A DNA stretch of 64,000 nt from Nilaparvata lugens. Taxonomy: Eukaryota > Arthropoda > Insecta > Hemiptera > Delphacidae. The notes below the pieces were generated by a model. The model was not told the origin of the DNA, did not search any database, and saw nothing but the letters and a program-made list of their open reading frames with translations. Location of the stretch: contig NC_052509.1 in the NCBI RefSeq assembly GCF_014356525.2, positions 29,066,890 through 29,130,889 of the forward strand. The letters are read 5' to 3'. Below, one piece after another: positions 36,429 to 46,984 of the stretch. Made by a program: the position numbers and the translations under genes. The first letter of the stretch is position 1, and each line of letters opens with the position of its first letter.

Positions 36429-36437
36429 AATGGCATA
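36429..36437 (+). repeat. Target-site duplication of the RTE LINE, right copy
   Basis: AATGGCATA, identical to 31,766-31,774. Confidence 0.9.
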
Positions 36438-36772
36438 ATCTACTTAAACTTTTTGAGAGAGGAGCTATTTATCTCACTTGAAGATGTAGCTTGCGCCAAA
36501 ACATTTGGTTGATGCATGATGGAGCTCCAGCACACTTCAGTGTTGCTGTTCGTGAACACCTGAATCACAGGTTTCCAAATAAATGGATAGGTGGGCCAGT
36601 ACCATGGCCTGCTAGGTCACCACACTTAAATCCTTTGGATGTTTATCTTTGGGGACACTTGAAAACCTTAGTATACAATACTCCGATTGATACCATTGAT
36701 GAACTCAGATTAAGGATTTTGAACGGAATAGAAATGATGAAGCAGACTCCTGGAATATTTGAACGGGTCTGA
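36438..36772 (+). pseudogene. Mariner-like transposase, C-terminal part
   Basis: Resumes the coding sequence directly after the second target-site copy. After a one-base loss near 36,488 it shows the second catalytic Asp (IWLMHDGAPAHF) and the third in SPHLNPLDVYLWGHLK. In this copy 39 residues separate the last two Asp, and a short deletion in the WIGGPV stretch is likely. It ends at 36,772 after a Glu/Met-rich helix. Confidence 0.85.
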
Positions 36773-36922
36773 CAATCGATGAGAAGACGTCTCAACATAT
36801 GCATTAAGAACAATGGATGTCACTTTGATCATCATCTTTAGTCTTTTGGTTTAAGTTGAATGTCATTTAGATATGTTACTTTCGAAAAAAAATAAAACTT
36901 CTCATAAAAAACCAAATATTTC

Positions 36923-37462
36923 ATTTGCAATCAGCTACAACCTATGTTCTCTCCTCATAAAACAGCAAATTTTTGTGGTGTAATGTACTACATAGGAATA
37001 CATTTTATTTAACTTTTATTTGAATTTAGTTTACACATCCTACATCATTCTTCTCAGAATCAAATTCTCTACAATTTTTATTGTGAAAAGTTATTTGTTT
37101 ACTGGTCATTAAAGGAAGTTATTGAGCATCAAACATAGAAGTCTGTGTTTTTCTACTTGAATTTTTTGCATATTTCAACTTTTTTCTCAAAAACTACTCA
37201 CACTACAGCTTCCAGACTAGTTTTATTAATTTTTTCAGGTATTTTTCCATATGAATTCACCATATGTTTTTGAAATACTAGTCCCCAAACAATTCGGCAT
37301 CGGTGTATTTCACTAGAGGAACCGAATTCTGGGCGTAATCTTTCACTCTGTATAGCTCGCTAATGAAGCGTTTATGGATATATGTTTATGAGAACTTCTT
37401 TCTTGATTTTTACCTCTACTATCACGTTTTAAATTATTTTACCATAATCAAGAATCACTCTG
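36923..37462 (-). repeat. Right 540-bp terminal inverted repeat of the mariner-like element
   Basis: Inverse counterpart of 30,321-30,860, with scattered substitutions. It ends at 37,462 with ...aatcactctg followed by TA. Confidence 0.85.
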
Positions 37463-37464
37463 TA

Positions 37465-38881
37465 TAAGCTAAGCAACAAGTTTCCGTTTACATTGACACC
37501 GTTTGCTGCTGGAGCGATCGATGCAATTTTGTGTAACAAGTCAACAGAAATACTCCAACTTCTGCTGAGACACGCAAGTGACGTTTAAAAATTTAGAGAA
37601 CCACTCCGCAGCTAGAATCCCACCAGGAGTAACATCCGAGACTGCAGGATCGAAATTCCCAAGGGAACCGGAACGGTTGAGGTTGAAGTGTGGTAGGAGG
37701 GGAGATTGGAGGAGAGAACTGTTCAAACTGTTCATCCTCCTCTTTTTGAATCACGCGCCTGAATGCGAAGAGAAGTTACTTTATCAGGGCGGACGCGACC
37801 GGCCAATAAATCTAGAAGGCACCTAAAAACAGCGCGCCAACTTCTGCGCGCGTTTTTGTTAATCGCTGAACTCTAACACTTTACGGCTTTCATTATTCAA
37901 CTTATTGTGTAGAAGAGGTTGGGAGCTGAGAGAAGCCTTCACTCCTCGACTAACTTCCCAGCGAGGTTCATTAGATTTTTCAAGGTGAAAAATTTGCAGC
38001 AGCTCTCTTTGAATTAATAAGAGTGGGTGGCTCTCCTTCCTACATGATTCATTAAATCACATCAGTTCAGCATACTACACCCATCAAGTGAATAATTGAC
38101 AACAATAAATTGTGCTCTTCTGCACAAAAATAATGAGATGATTTCATGTGTGCTGGAAAATTACTGTGGGTCATGTGAAGGGCGAATTCTTTTAGAAAAA
38201 TCTTGACATTGAATGTTGAATAATATATTATTTGATTTGTTTGTGGCAGGATGAGACAAAATTATCAACTTATATAAGAAGAGTGAATATGATTCTAATG
38301 AATACTTCTACTTCCAAGTTTGAAGACGTTATTTCCTGAAAGTGCATTGATGGCTTGTATAATATCACACAAAAAGAATCCTCAACACACAGTATTATCA
38401 CAGTTAAGACAATATTATTTGTTCTGTCTATAATTATTTAATATATTCCTATTTCTGGCAAGGTTTTGGTGACATAGTTACATATATTTAATCAAAATTT
38501 AAAGTAAAAATACAATACAGTCCGAGAAAACCTTCATCAATTAAATGAAGTCTCAATAAACTACTGAACATATGAATAACATATTTGCATAAATATGAAT
38601 AAATAAACATAATTCCATTCTGTTATGAGAATGCAATAGGAGGGATGTAAGGCAATAGGTTATCGAAGGGAAATAATTCAGTAGTAAGTGAAAGTCTCGT
38701 TCCGTAACGATTTGTAAGGGGGTTTGCTGCAACACATTTTTCCATAATTTATTTTCAAACATTTTTTCATCGTATTTTTTCGTGAAATATTGGGTTGGTT
38801 CTCTTGAGATTAAGCTCGCCCTCTTATCCACTGTTTGTTTATTAAACTTCTGTCTCACTCACAATCTCGATGCACAGTATT
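37465..38881. other. No gene recognised
   Basis: GC-moderate to about 37,860, then AT-rich. An 82-codon frame at 37,578-37,826 is basic and has no known domain. Nothing supports a gene. Confidence 0.5.
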
Positions 38882-39060
38882 CGCCGGCCAGATAGCCGAG
38901 TTGACTAAGGCGTTACACCTTTCAGTCTGCTAGTGCTACCTGGTCGCGGGTCCGAGTCCCGCAGAATCCCATCGATTAGGCATGGACGTTTGATCATCTC
39001 ATAACTCACCCTCGCTTTCCCCATTATCCACGCACAAGCAAAAAGGTCATGTGGGTATCA
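38882..39060 (+). mobile_element. tRNA-derived SINE
   Basis: The 5' part is tRNA-like. An A box, TAGCCGAGTTGA (38,893-38,904), sits in a D-arm GCC..GGC. A perfect T-arm, GCGGG-TCCGAGT-CCCGC (38,946-38,962), holds the B box. The spacing leaves room for a long variable arm, so a Leu/Ser-type tRNA ancestor is likely. No acceptor-stem partner or CCA context follows. Instead there is a tRNA-unrelated body and an AT-rich tail from 39,060. Confidence 0.8.
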
Positions 39061-39180
39061 TTTATTTATTTATTAATTTACATTAACCAATGCAAAAATC
39101 AAATACATGATTAGAAAAGGACCAACAGGCCTAGTCCAAAACTGTTCCCTTTCCGAATTTTGATAATAGTAAGCCAATGT
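39060..39180 (+). repeat. LINE/SINE tail-like sequence
   Basis: Starts with atttatttatttattaattt, then ggaccaacaggcctagtcca and aaaactgttccctttcc, which looks like a mobile-element 3' end. It could be the SINE's LINE-derived tail or a separate truncated element abutting it. Confidence 0.5.
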
Positions 39181-40980
39181 CTGAAAATAAGAAAATCATC
39201 GGCAATAAAAAAATTACAATCTTCACCCTACTCCAATCTAGGTAAGGGAAGTTGTGATTGAAATTCAAGATAAACCTATTCTTAATATTACCTATGAAAT
39301 CTCATATATCAAATCACATCATCAACAGATTACAAGCTGAATCCTTTGTTGAAGTCTATGAGCTCCCCAAACCCATTGCTTAGAAGTGTTTTTCGAGAGA
39401 GAACTAGGCTGAAACTTGAATATCTGACAAAGTTCTATTTTCATGGCGCTTTCCTGGAAGCAATTAGTTTATCGTTGAAAGCTTTAAAGAAACGCAGCTA
39501 AGCCTTGAGTGACGCTTGCCGCGCCCCCCTCCACTTTCTCAGTAAGAAAAGGAGGCTGCAATACTACCACCCTAACCCCTGATCGCAACCTTCAAAGCTT
39601 ATATCTTTCTCCGCTCCACTACAAGATAAATTGTCTAACAGTAGACAAGCAACGTCTCAAAACGAGCTACTTGTGAGAGACTTCATTCACCTAAATTTAG
39701 GGAAAAAGTTTCACAACATGGATAGGCCTAAGTCTGCCTCGCCCTTAGCTTCAAAACTGGCGTTAGAAAGCCTCCAACACTTTCCAATCCCATTATTATT
39801 AACGTACTTGAAATCCTCCAATAAGATGAGAATCATCTCCATTTTCGGTTGATCCTCATCAACATGGTCCTCGTTTTTGTAAATCATTTTGAATTAATAG
39901 GGGGCTACCAGTTCCTCATCCAAGAAATGCACGGGTCGCCGCCAACCTGTCTCCCCGACAACTAGTCGAGGCGTCCCATGCCAAAACTCGCCTTCTCCAT
40001 TTTTTTCGAAAATGAGTTACATATATCAACAGAAAGCTCAGGCAAAGCCCTACATGACTGTGCTGAAAAAATTGTGCCAAAACTCTTCTTTTCGTATTAG
40101 AATCAGCTTTGAAAATCGAGTTTCAAAGCAAAACTTGCCTTCTCCATGCTTGTTGTCATTTCAAAAATGGTCTTATCCAACTGGTCATCACAGATCATCT
40201 GGGAGGTCATGTGACTACTCTGTCATGCATGGGCCATCGATGATTCTAACCTAAAACTATCTGTGCTTTTCCGATGTTTACATCACCCTTCATTTCATCA
40301 ACATCTCACCAATTTAATAATTACAATATTATAATAATAGTTCAAGTGTTCTTTTGAATATTTCTCAAGAATAGATACATCCATTTTACCTTGTGAATTG
40401 GGGAAAGGAAGGAAGAGGAAAGGAAATCCAGACAATTGGAAACGAAACATTTCAAAACGTGAAAGGTAAGGCAGTTTGGTTTGTTTTGAATCTATATAAA
40501 TATATGGCTTTCCAGGTTCCTTATTCGATTGCTTACAGCACTGATTTGTGAATTACTTGTTTTTTCTTGAAAATTCTCAATATTTTATCATTGACTCAGG
40601 TAGGCCTTTTCCTTAACTTGAGAATTTAGAAACATGATGTTGTTCAGAGCTAGAAGTAGGCCTACGTATAAACTATTGTGAAAAGAAAGAAGCAGTTGTA
40701 ATAAGAATAAGTTGTAATAATTACAACTATAAAACATTTCTCTACCAAAAGAAAAAGGGTTTGAGATCTAGTGAAGTTTTAGTGATTATTGATATATCTT
40801 ATTATCTCCTAAATGCTGTATTATACAACTTTTAAGAATTGACAATAACTCATGCAGTGTGGATTTGAGATTGAAATCTATCTTCCTTATATTTTTGTCT
40901 TATTCAAAACTCAATTCTGTTTCTTTTTATGCTATGTAAAGTTATAGTTTTCAACCAACAGGATAGGTAAACTATACTAG
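39181..40980. other. No gene recognised
   Basis: AT-rich DNA with scattered short frames at 39,631-39,852 and 40,012-40,254, without known domains. Nothing further found. Confidence 0.45.
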
Positions 40981-40991
40981 TTTTTGTATGT

Positions 40992-42114
40992 TTGATTGTT
41001 CCAGGCACAAGCCCAAAAATCTGCCAAACATGCCGACATGTGATCACAAAGGAAATAAGACTTCGTTGTAAGAATTTGAAGATGAGAGACATCAAGGAGT
41101 TCCATGATAGTTTCTACAAGTCTGCTGAAAAAACTACCCAGGACGCCTACATCTTGAATTACCTACATTGGGATAAGCCAACCAGCTAGAAGACGGCCAG
41201 TTAAAGAGGACAGTTCTAAAAAAGGTATCTTAGTGAATTACTTTGTAAAAGTGAAAAATGTGTCTGATTTCAAATCTCAAGTATGCCAGAAAACGTTTCT
41301 TGGAGTTCTAAATATTTCCAAAGATAGGGTACAGAGGATTGCTCGCAATCACTTGAACACTGGTGAAATGCCTAGAGAAAAACGTGGTGGGGATAAAATG
41401 TCACAGAGGTACATTGCCAAAAAATCATCAGTCAGAAATTTTGTTGAAAGTTTAAAAAACTGCACAGAAGCACACTATTGCAGAGGAAAATCACAGGCTC
41501 GCCAATATTTGCCTGGAGATTTAAGTATAAGTAAGCTTTGGAGGATGTACAACAGTCAGGCATTAAGTGAGTTGAAAGTCAAGAAAACATTTTTCCGGTC
41601 ACTGTTTTGTTTGGAATATAATATTGGATTTGGGAGTCCAGTGACCGATGCTTGTTCGACATACATATCATTCAAAGAACAGATTAAAGCTGCAAAGGAT
41701 CCTAGCTCCAAATCAATAGCAATGATTGGTTTGCGTGTCCATAAATTACGTGCAAATGCATTCTTCTCCAAGCTTAAGGATAAAACAGAAGGTATGCGAA
41801 TCTTCAGTTTTGACTGCCAGAAGAACTTTACTATCATTCTCAATACATTATTATGTATAAGACAAATAGTTCACAGTATTATTCTTGTACTGTTCCAGGA
41901 TATCACCTTATTTTACAAACAACAAATTCCAACTTTACCAATCAAAGCAAGCATCATCCCATCAGCAATGGTGATTATCAAAGAACATCACACATTTGCA
42001 GAGAACAGTGAACTTTTGATCACTACATCAGGGAGTCATCTTACAGCAAACTTTGACAATACTAGACAAGGTATTATCAAGGGATTCCCATCAAGAGCAA
42101 ACACTCAACAGTAG
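40992..42114 (+). pseudogene. Multicopy transposase-like protein remnant
   Basis: Two frames make one decayed gene. The first (40,992-41,189) ends in a helical segment, DIKEFHDSFYKSAEKTTQDA. After a frame change near 41,200 come SQVCQKTFLGVLNISKDRVQ, HLNTGEMPREKRGGDK, VRNFVESLKNCTEAHYCRGK, LWRMYNSQ and FSFDCQKN. I know this layout from a family repeated in many arthropod genomes that looks like a DDE/RNase-H-type transposase, but I cannot name its superfamily. After FSFDCQKN the similarity stops, so the C-terminus is deleted or replaced. A splice-acceptor-like ttgattgttccag precedes 41,005. Confidence 0.55.
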
Positions 42115-42129
42115 AAAGCACTAGACTGG

Positions 42130-43642
42130 TGAGATCTGATTATTATTCATTATGAGAGTATTATGGAATATACATTAGAAAAAACTACAGCTATTAATGG
42201 AAATGTTGTTAAATATAGATTTTTGTTCATTGAAACCCAGTTGGATTTACAGTTGATTTTAACAACTATGAAACAATATTCAACATTTTAATCAATGATT
42301 CAGTGATTTTTGATGGGAACATACGTTGGCTTATTGCTGTAAAAGTTCATCTGATAAAAATAGCACCTTTACTGCCAACATTGGATGGTCAAGAACAGAC
42401 TATGAACGTGGAGACAATTGCAACATTTCATAGCGCATCTTATAATATTATTAATATAAATCAAAATACCGATCAATTAATACATCAATTTGATTTAGCA
42501 TCTAGTAAGTTAAATACAGGTTTGGAGCAATTTGTTTCTCATGTTTCTGGTTGGGTGGTGAATTGTATTTTAAATTTAGATGTCAATTTTATAAAATATA
42601 ATCCCATTTATGGTGGTGATTCAACATAAAGAAACACCGCCAGAACTTGTCAACAAGAGAGTTCTGATAAACATTAAAAATAATGATTCATATTGTTTTC
42701 TTTGGAGCATCTTGGCTTATTTTCATTATAGACGTAGTGATTTGAATTTTCAATACTTGAAACAATTCAAAAGTGAACTTAGAACCGATTCTATAGAATT
42801 TCCAATTTCTTCACGTGATATTTTAAAATTTGAAGGATTAAACCCAAACATAAGCATAACTGTCATCACCTATGACAGCACCCATAAGAAATTTTTCTCA
42901 TACCGTGTGACTACACAGAGAGAGAGAGAGTATAATATACATTTGCTTCTGCTATTTAGAGAATGTTACCCAAACCGTTCGCATTACGCTCTTATAAACA
43001 CAAGTCAGAATAAGAATGGGCTTAGCCGTCTTTTATGTCATTTAACAAATGGTAGGTAGAATATCTGTTCATATATGTCCTTTCTGTGCAAATATATAAT
43101 GCCTAATATATATGCCTAATATTGATGGCAAGTTAAATTTACAAAAACACATTGAAATTTGTAGCAAATTCAGTGAACAGAAAGTCAGTCTTCCAAAGCC
43201 TGGGAAGAACATTCTTGAGTTTACAAACTATACATTTACAAAAAACTGTAAGCATATAATATATGCAGATTTTGAGTCTTTTATAATACCAATGAATAAT
43301 GAAGAAGAAGGGGAAGAAGTAGAAGAAGTCAGAGATAGCTCAGGTGAGGGTGAGTCACAAAGATCGAGGTCTTATACTGAAAAACGTGCCAGACATATCG
43401 CTTGCAGCTATGCTTTTGTTGTTCTGAATGAGAATAGAGAGATTTGTATGGGTCCATATTTGTATAGAGCAAACTTTGTAGGTGAAGATATTATTGGAAA
43501 ATTTTTGAAACATGTTACTAATATTGGTGATGAACTCTACAAGGATTTGATTATAGTGTCAATGTGAATTGTGAACTTGTAAAGCAGAAGTATATCACTG
43601 CCAATTTAAATTGAAAAATAACATGCTAAGCAATCCAGAAAG
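42130..43642 (+). pseudogene. Older Polinton: pPolB N-terminal and exonuclease-start fragment
   Basis: Three frames (42,303-42,629, 42,610-43,059, 43,112-43,567) parallel the N-terminal region of the polymerase of the big Polinton at 51.9-53.1 kb. They share an FDGNIRWLIAVKVHL-type helix, a FLWSILAYFHYRRS-type Cys/Trp segment, an FSYRV/HYALINT stretch and exonuclease motif I (IIYADFESF). Sequence similarity to the second copy is moderate, so this is a different, older Polinton family. The homology ends at the LINE poly(T) at 43,643, so the LINE inserted into it. Confidence 0.75.
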
Positions 43643-44056
43643 TTTTTTTTTTCAGTTTAAATGTTTGTCTCTTGAGAATTTAAATCACTCTAAATCATTC
43701 ACAAATTGTCTATATTTCATATAACTAGAGAAGTACGAGAAAATTCTATCCAATTTGGTAGCCGAGTCAATACACAATAGATCTCTGTAGTTTTCCTCAT
43801 TGCCCTGACCCTCCTGGAGATATTCAGCCAACAACGTCCTTCTGCGATGTTCAAACGTAGGGCACCTGAAAAGAGCGTGAAAGAGATTATTGTCAGCTAG
43901 TTGATTACACATCGTGCATATCTCCTCACTTGAGAACATCGCTGTGCATCCCTTATAGTAGATTGTAGAGTGGTTTGGTTGGGCTAATCTCAGTTGACTG
44001 ATGAGACGCATTTTCCAAATATTTCTAGTAGGGTGGTTTAGATACTTTGAAGCCAC
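43643..44056 (-). mobile_element. LINE (CR1/L2-like), 3' portion
   Basis: The distal part of the minus-strand LINE that continues at 60,468-64,000. A T10 run at 43,643-43,652 is its poly(A) tail. Everything between 44,057 and 60,467 is the inserted Polinton. Confidence 0.8.
43685..44056 (-). pseudogene. LINE ORF2 C-terminus with CCHC-like zinc motif
   Basis: Residues read ...RNIWKMRLISQLRLA, then a Cys/His motif CTMCNQLADNNLFHALFRC (C-x2-C-x9-H-x4-C), then an Arg-rich helix. This matches the region beyond the RT in several insect LINE clades. The frame starts exactly at the Polinton boundary and has no ATG; the coding part it belongs to ends at 60,473. Confidence 0.8.
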
Positions 44057-45092
44057 TTTTTTGCTCGAAATCCCCTCCCCCCTCTCGCCCCTCTCCCATC
44101 CACTGTTCTAAAAAAAGATTTCCCCTTCCCCTTGCCAATTGAAGACGAGGGGGCTCTCTGTTCTAAAAATAGATTTACCCTTCCCCTGCTCCAGTGGAGA
44201 TGAGGGGGATGAAGAGAGAGGGAGAGATATATCTCTCTCACTCTCTCTAAAAATAGATTTACCCTCCCCCTGCTCCAGTGGCGATGAGGGGGATGAAGAG
44301 AGAGAGAGAGATATCTCTCTCTCACTCTCTCTCAAAATAGATTTACCCTTCCCCTGCTCAAGTGGTGATGAGGGGGATGAAGAGAGAAAAAGAGATATCT
44401 CTCTCTCACTCTCTCTCTCAAAATAGATTTTCCCTTCCCCTGCTCCAGTGGAGATGAGGGAGATGAAGAAAGAGATATCTCTCTCTCTCTCAAAATAGAT
44501 TTACCCTTCCCCTGCTCCAGTGGAGATGAGGGGTATGAAGAGAGAGAAAGAGATATATCTCTTTCACTCTCTCTCAAAATAGATTTTCCCTCCCCCTGCT
44601 CCAGTGATGATGAGGGGGATGAAGAGAGAGAAATAGTTATATCTCTCTCACTCTCTCTCAAAATAGATTTCCCCTTCCCCTGCTCCAGTGGAGATGAGGG
44701 AGATGAAGGAAGAGATATATCTCTCTCTCTCTCTCAAAATATATTTTCCCTTCCCCTTCCCCAGTATAGATGAGGAGGATGAAGAAAGTGAGGGAGAAAA
44801 TAATTTCCCTTTGAGGGGAAAAATTCTCTCTCTACATGTATACTGACAGATTAAAGTGAATTGAGAAATTCCCTATCACTCTCTACATCTATACTGTCAG
44901 ATTAATGTGAATTGAGAAATTCCCTCTCTCTCTACATCTAATGCAATACTGACAGATTAAAGTGAATTGAGAAATTCCCTCTCTCTCTCTACATCTAATG
45001 CTATACTGACAGATTGAAGTGAATTGAGAAATTCCCTATCACTCTACATCTAATGCTATACTGACAGATTAAAGTGAATCCATATCTCTACA
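44057..45092 (+). repeat. Left terminal inverted repeat of the Polinton, about 1,036 bp
   Basis: Outer part: about eight copies of a unit of about 85-105 bp with caaaatagatttacccttcc, ctgctccagtggagatgagg and GA/TC runs (44,100-44,770). Inner part: about five copies of a 50-60-bp unit with actgacagattaaagtgaat (44,820-45,080). The inner end aaagtgaatccatatctctac matches the right TIR's inner end. Open frames here (Ser/Leu-rich) are artefacts of the repeats. Confidence 0.9.
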
Positions 45093-45106
45093 GAGAGGTC
45101 AATGAT

Positions 45107-45502
45107 CTAAGTTCTTTTACATTTTATATCTGCAATATCGTACAAGCATTTCCAAAGTTCATCAGAATTTTTAACAACAGATAATGGCGAATCATTTGTA
45201 CAATCATAATGTAGATATCTGCTGTCTAGTATATTGAGTAATTCGAATATCTCAGATAAAATTGGAAAGTGCACATTTTCTGTTTTTGTTAACGGTAAAT
45301 CAGCATCTTGACATCCTGTTGAAAATTCAATATTCTTCGCAATTGAATAAAATTCGTTAAATGAAATTCCCATCAAGAGACGAGTTAATTTTTTGAATTT
45401 TGAAAAACCATAACACTGCATGTTAATGCCCTCCCAGATGTTTGGCATGTGTCTCTGTTCTATAAATTGACAACGTGCACATGCTGTACTTATTAGGAAC
45501 AA
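45107..45502 (-). CDS. Hypothetical Polinton protein, left end
   Basis: A 131-codon frame without an early ATG; internal ATG codons occur in MPNIWEGINMQ. It contains a Cys pair (CARCQF) and an acidic, leucine-rich C-terminal half. I do not recognise it. Its position next to the left TIR suits a variable accessory gene. The reading may begin upstream through a frameshift. Confidence 0.4.
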   Translation of the reverse strand: MFLISTACARCQFIEQRHMPNIWEGINMQCYGFSKFKKLTRLLMGISFNEFYSIAKNIEFSTGCQDADLPLTKTENVHFPILSEIFELLNILDSRYLHYDCTNDSPLSVVKNSDELWKCLYDIADIKCKRT

Positions 45503-45648
45503 CAGTTGCTTGAAGGGGCTCGTATCTCACTTGTATAAAAAAGATCACACCACACGCATTGCTGTTGTCAGGTCTAGCTCTGACCGGCTACTAAACTAAA
45601 AAGTGAGTGGGATATTGGAATGAAAAATCATTTGAACGCAGAAAAAGT

Positions 45649-45924
45649 TTACTCACACATTTCAGCACAACTATTCTTAATTTCATCTTCAATTTTAATT
45701 AACTTATCTATACACAAATTATGAGGATGATAATAACATAGATAGTCTCTTATGTCATTTAAATTAACCGTGCTTAGAAAGATGTCTTTTAATTGTTTCG
45801 CCAAACTATAATTTTTACGAGTTGATTTCCTAATTGCACTTTCACACTCATCATACCAATCAATACAGTTTTTTAACCTCACTTCCAACTCGTTGTCAGC
45901 AGCCAACCACTTCCTCGGATCCAT
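45649..45924 (-). CDS. Small helical hypothetical Polinton protein, 91 aa
   Basis: ATG at 45,922-45,924 (MDPRKWLAADNELE). Predicted mostly helical, with charged residues and Cys near the C-terminus (NSCAEMCE). No known domain. It follows the BIR-like frame by 20 bases in the same direction and may be cotranscribed with it. Confidence 0.45.
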   Translation of the reverse strand: MDPRKWLAADNELEVRLKNCIDWYDECESAIRKSTRKNYSLAKQLKDIFLSTVNLNDIRDYLCYYHPHNLCIDKLIKIEDEIKNSCAEMCE

Positions 45925-45943
45925 GATAAGCAAATGAACAAAA

Positions 45944-46243
45944 CTAAGTGTAGGCTGGGACTATTATAGAGTAATTAAGTGGTCTTTCTTCATTAATTGC
46001 AGACAGACAACATGTACGTGCTTTATGCAGTCTCAATGCATGCATGCAATAAACACACTGAATCTCTTTTCCGTTGTAGAAGAATCCATAATGAGCAAAG
46101 TTTCTTTTCTGCGAATTCGTGTACATCACGGCCATTTTCATACTTTGCATTCGATTGTTTTCACACATGAAATTATTTGTTTGATACATTTTTAAACAAC
46201 AAAGAATTATAATGTTGAGCACTGAACAAAGCACACCGTCCAT
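45944..46243 (-). CDS. BIR-like small protein, 99 aa
   Basis: ATG at 46,241-46,243. After a hydrophobic N-terminus, residues about 30-75 resemble the first half of a baculovirus IAP repeat: an Arg-containing start, FAHYGFFYNGKEIQCVYC with the GF-Y-x-G and C-x2-C pattern, then an H and C (LHKARTC) at non-canonical spacing. True BIR domains bind zinc through C-x2-C-x16-H-x6-C and block caspases; here the last ligands do not fit, so the domain is atypical or decayed. A host-cell-death inhibitor role is inference only. It could instead be an unrelated zinc ribbon. Confidence 0.4.
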   Translation of the reverse strand: MDGVLCSVLNIIILCCLKMYQTNNFMCENNRMQSMKMAVMYTNSQKRNFAHYGFFYNGKEIQCVYCMHALRLHKARTCCLSAINEERPLNYSIIVPAYT

Positions 46244-46251
46244 CTGGTCTA

Positions 46252-46735
46252 TTATTTATGAATGTTACACACAGCATAACACCATGAACTAGTGAAAAAG
46301 CTGAAATCGGGTTTTGCAAAATCCTCTGGTATACATTGAACGTTAGTATGTAATCTTCTTAAAAACTTTGCTTTCTCAGTTCCTTTTGTGAAAATTTTTT
46401 CATAACCTACAAGGTAATCACGTATTAATGAGTCAGTATATTCTAAATCTCCATCCTCCCATTTTATTTTATGATAGTGACGTTCTAACCATGTTACATC
46501 GTTATACAATTTTGCACTCAATTCTGTCTTTGCAAATGGTGATTTGAAATGGAATACAATATAATTATCAAACTGATCAATTATGGCAAGTTCTTTCACA
46601 ATAATTTGATTACAATCTTGTTTAAACCAGTGAAGATCAACTGTAGCAATTTTGGTACTTGCTTGCTTGTCCACTTCTTTCTGTTTGGTGGGCTCATCGA
46701 ATCCTCCGTCTTTCTCCCTCTCCGCCTCTTCCCGT
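46252..46735 (-). CDS. Polinton accessory protein, about 140-160 aa
   Basis: Open frame beginning after a TAG near 46,739 with no ATG at its head. An acidic/basic N-terminal stretch leads into KIATVDLHWFKQ and a conserved-looking block WLERHYHKIKWEDGDLEY followed by GTEKAKFLRRL. I have seen this arrangement repeatedly in insect Polintons and related mobile DNA, where it suggests a nuclease-like or RNase-H-fold domain, but I cannot name its activity. Nine bases separate it from the next gene on the same strand. Confidence 0.45.
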
Positions 46736-46984
46736 TTCTACTCCTCCTTCACCTCCTGTGGCTTCTGGATCGGTGTGCTGCACCTTGGTTCATAATAGAA
46801 ACTATCAGAAACAAGATCGCACTGGATACCAATAGACTGAGTTTGCGCTTTGTCCAAAATATCAGAACACAAAGAATAGGACATTTTAGATGTTACCTGT
46901 TCAAAGGTGAAACTGATAATGAACTAAATTTGTCAGAGTGCACACCTTATATAATATTGTATGCAGTGCGCTCTATCATTAAAA

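Larger units (their letters stand above)
30321..37462 (+). mobile_element. Mariner/IS630-like DNA transposon, split by a LINE
   Basis: Flanked by TA at 30,319-30,320 and 37,463-37,464. The ends match as inverted repeats: left CAGGGTGATTCTTAAAATTA, right on the minus strand CAGAGTGATTCTTGATTATG. The transposase on the + strand (31,107-31,765, resumed at 36,438) is interrupted by the RTE LINE. Without the LINE the element would be about 2.5 kb, of which nearly half is terminal repeat. Confidence 0.9.

Noticed and set aside
38882..38970. Functional tRNA gene
   Set aside because: A and B boxes and a T-arm are present, but no matching acceptor stem and a SINE-like body and tail follow.
44108..44661. 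Ser/Leu-rich open frames in the left Polinton TIR
   Set aside because: Low-complexity translations of GA/TC-rich tandem repeats; the frames occur on both strands.
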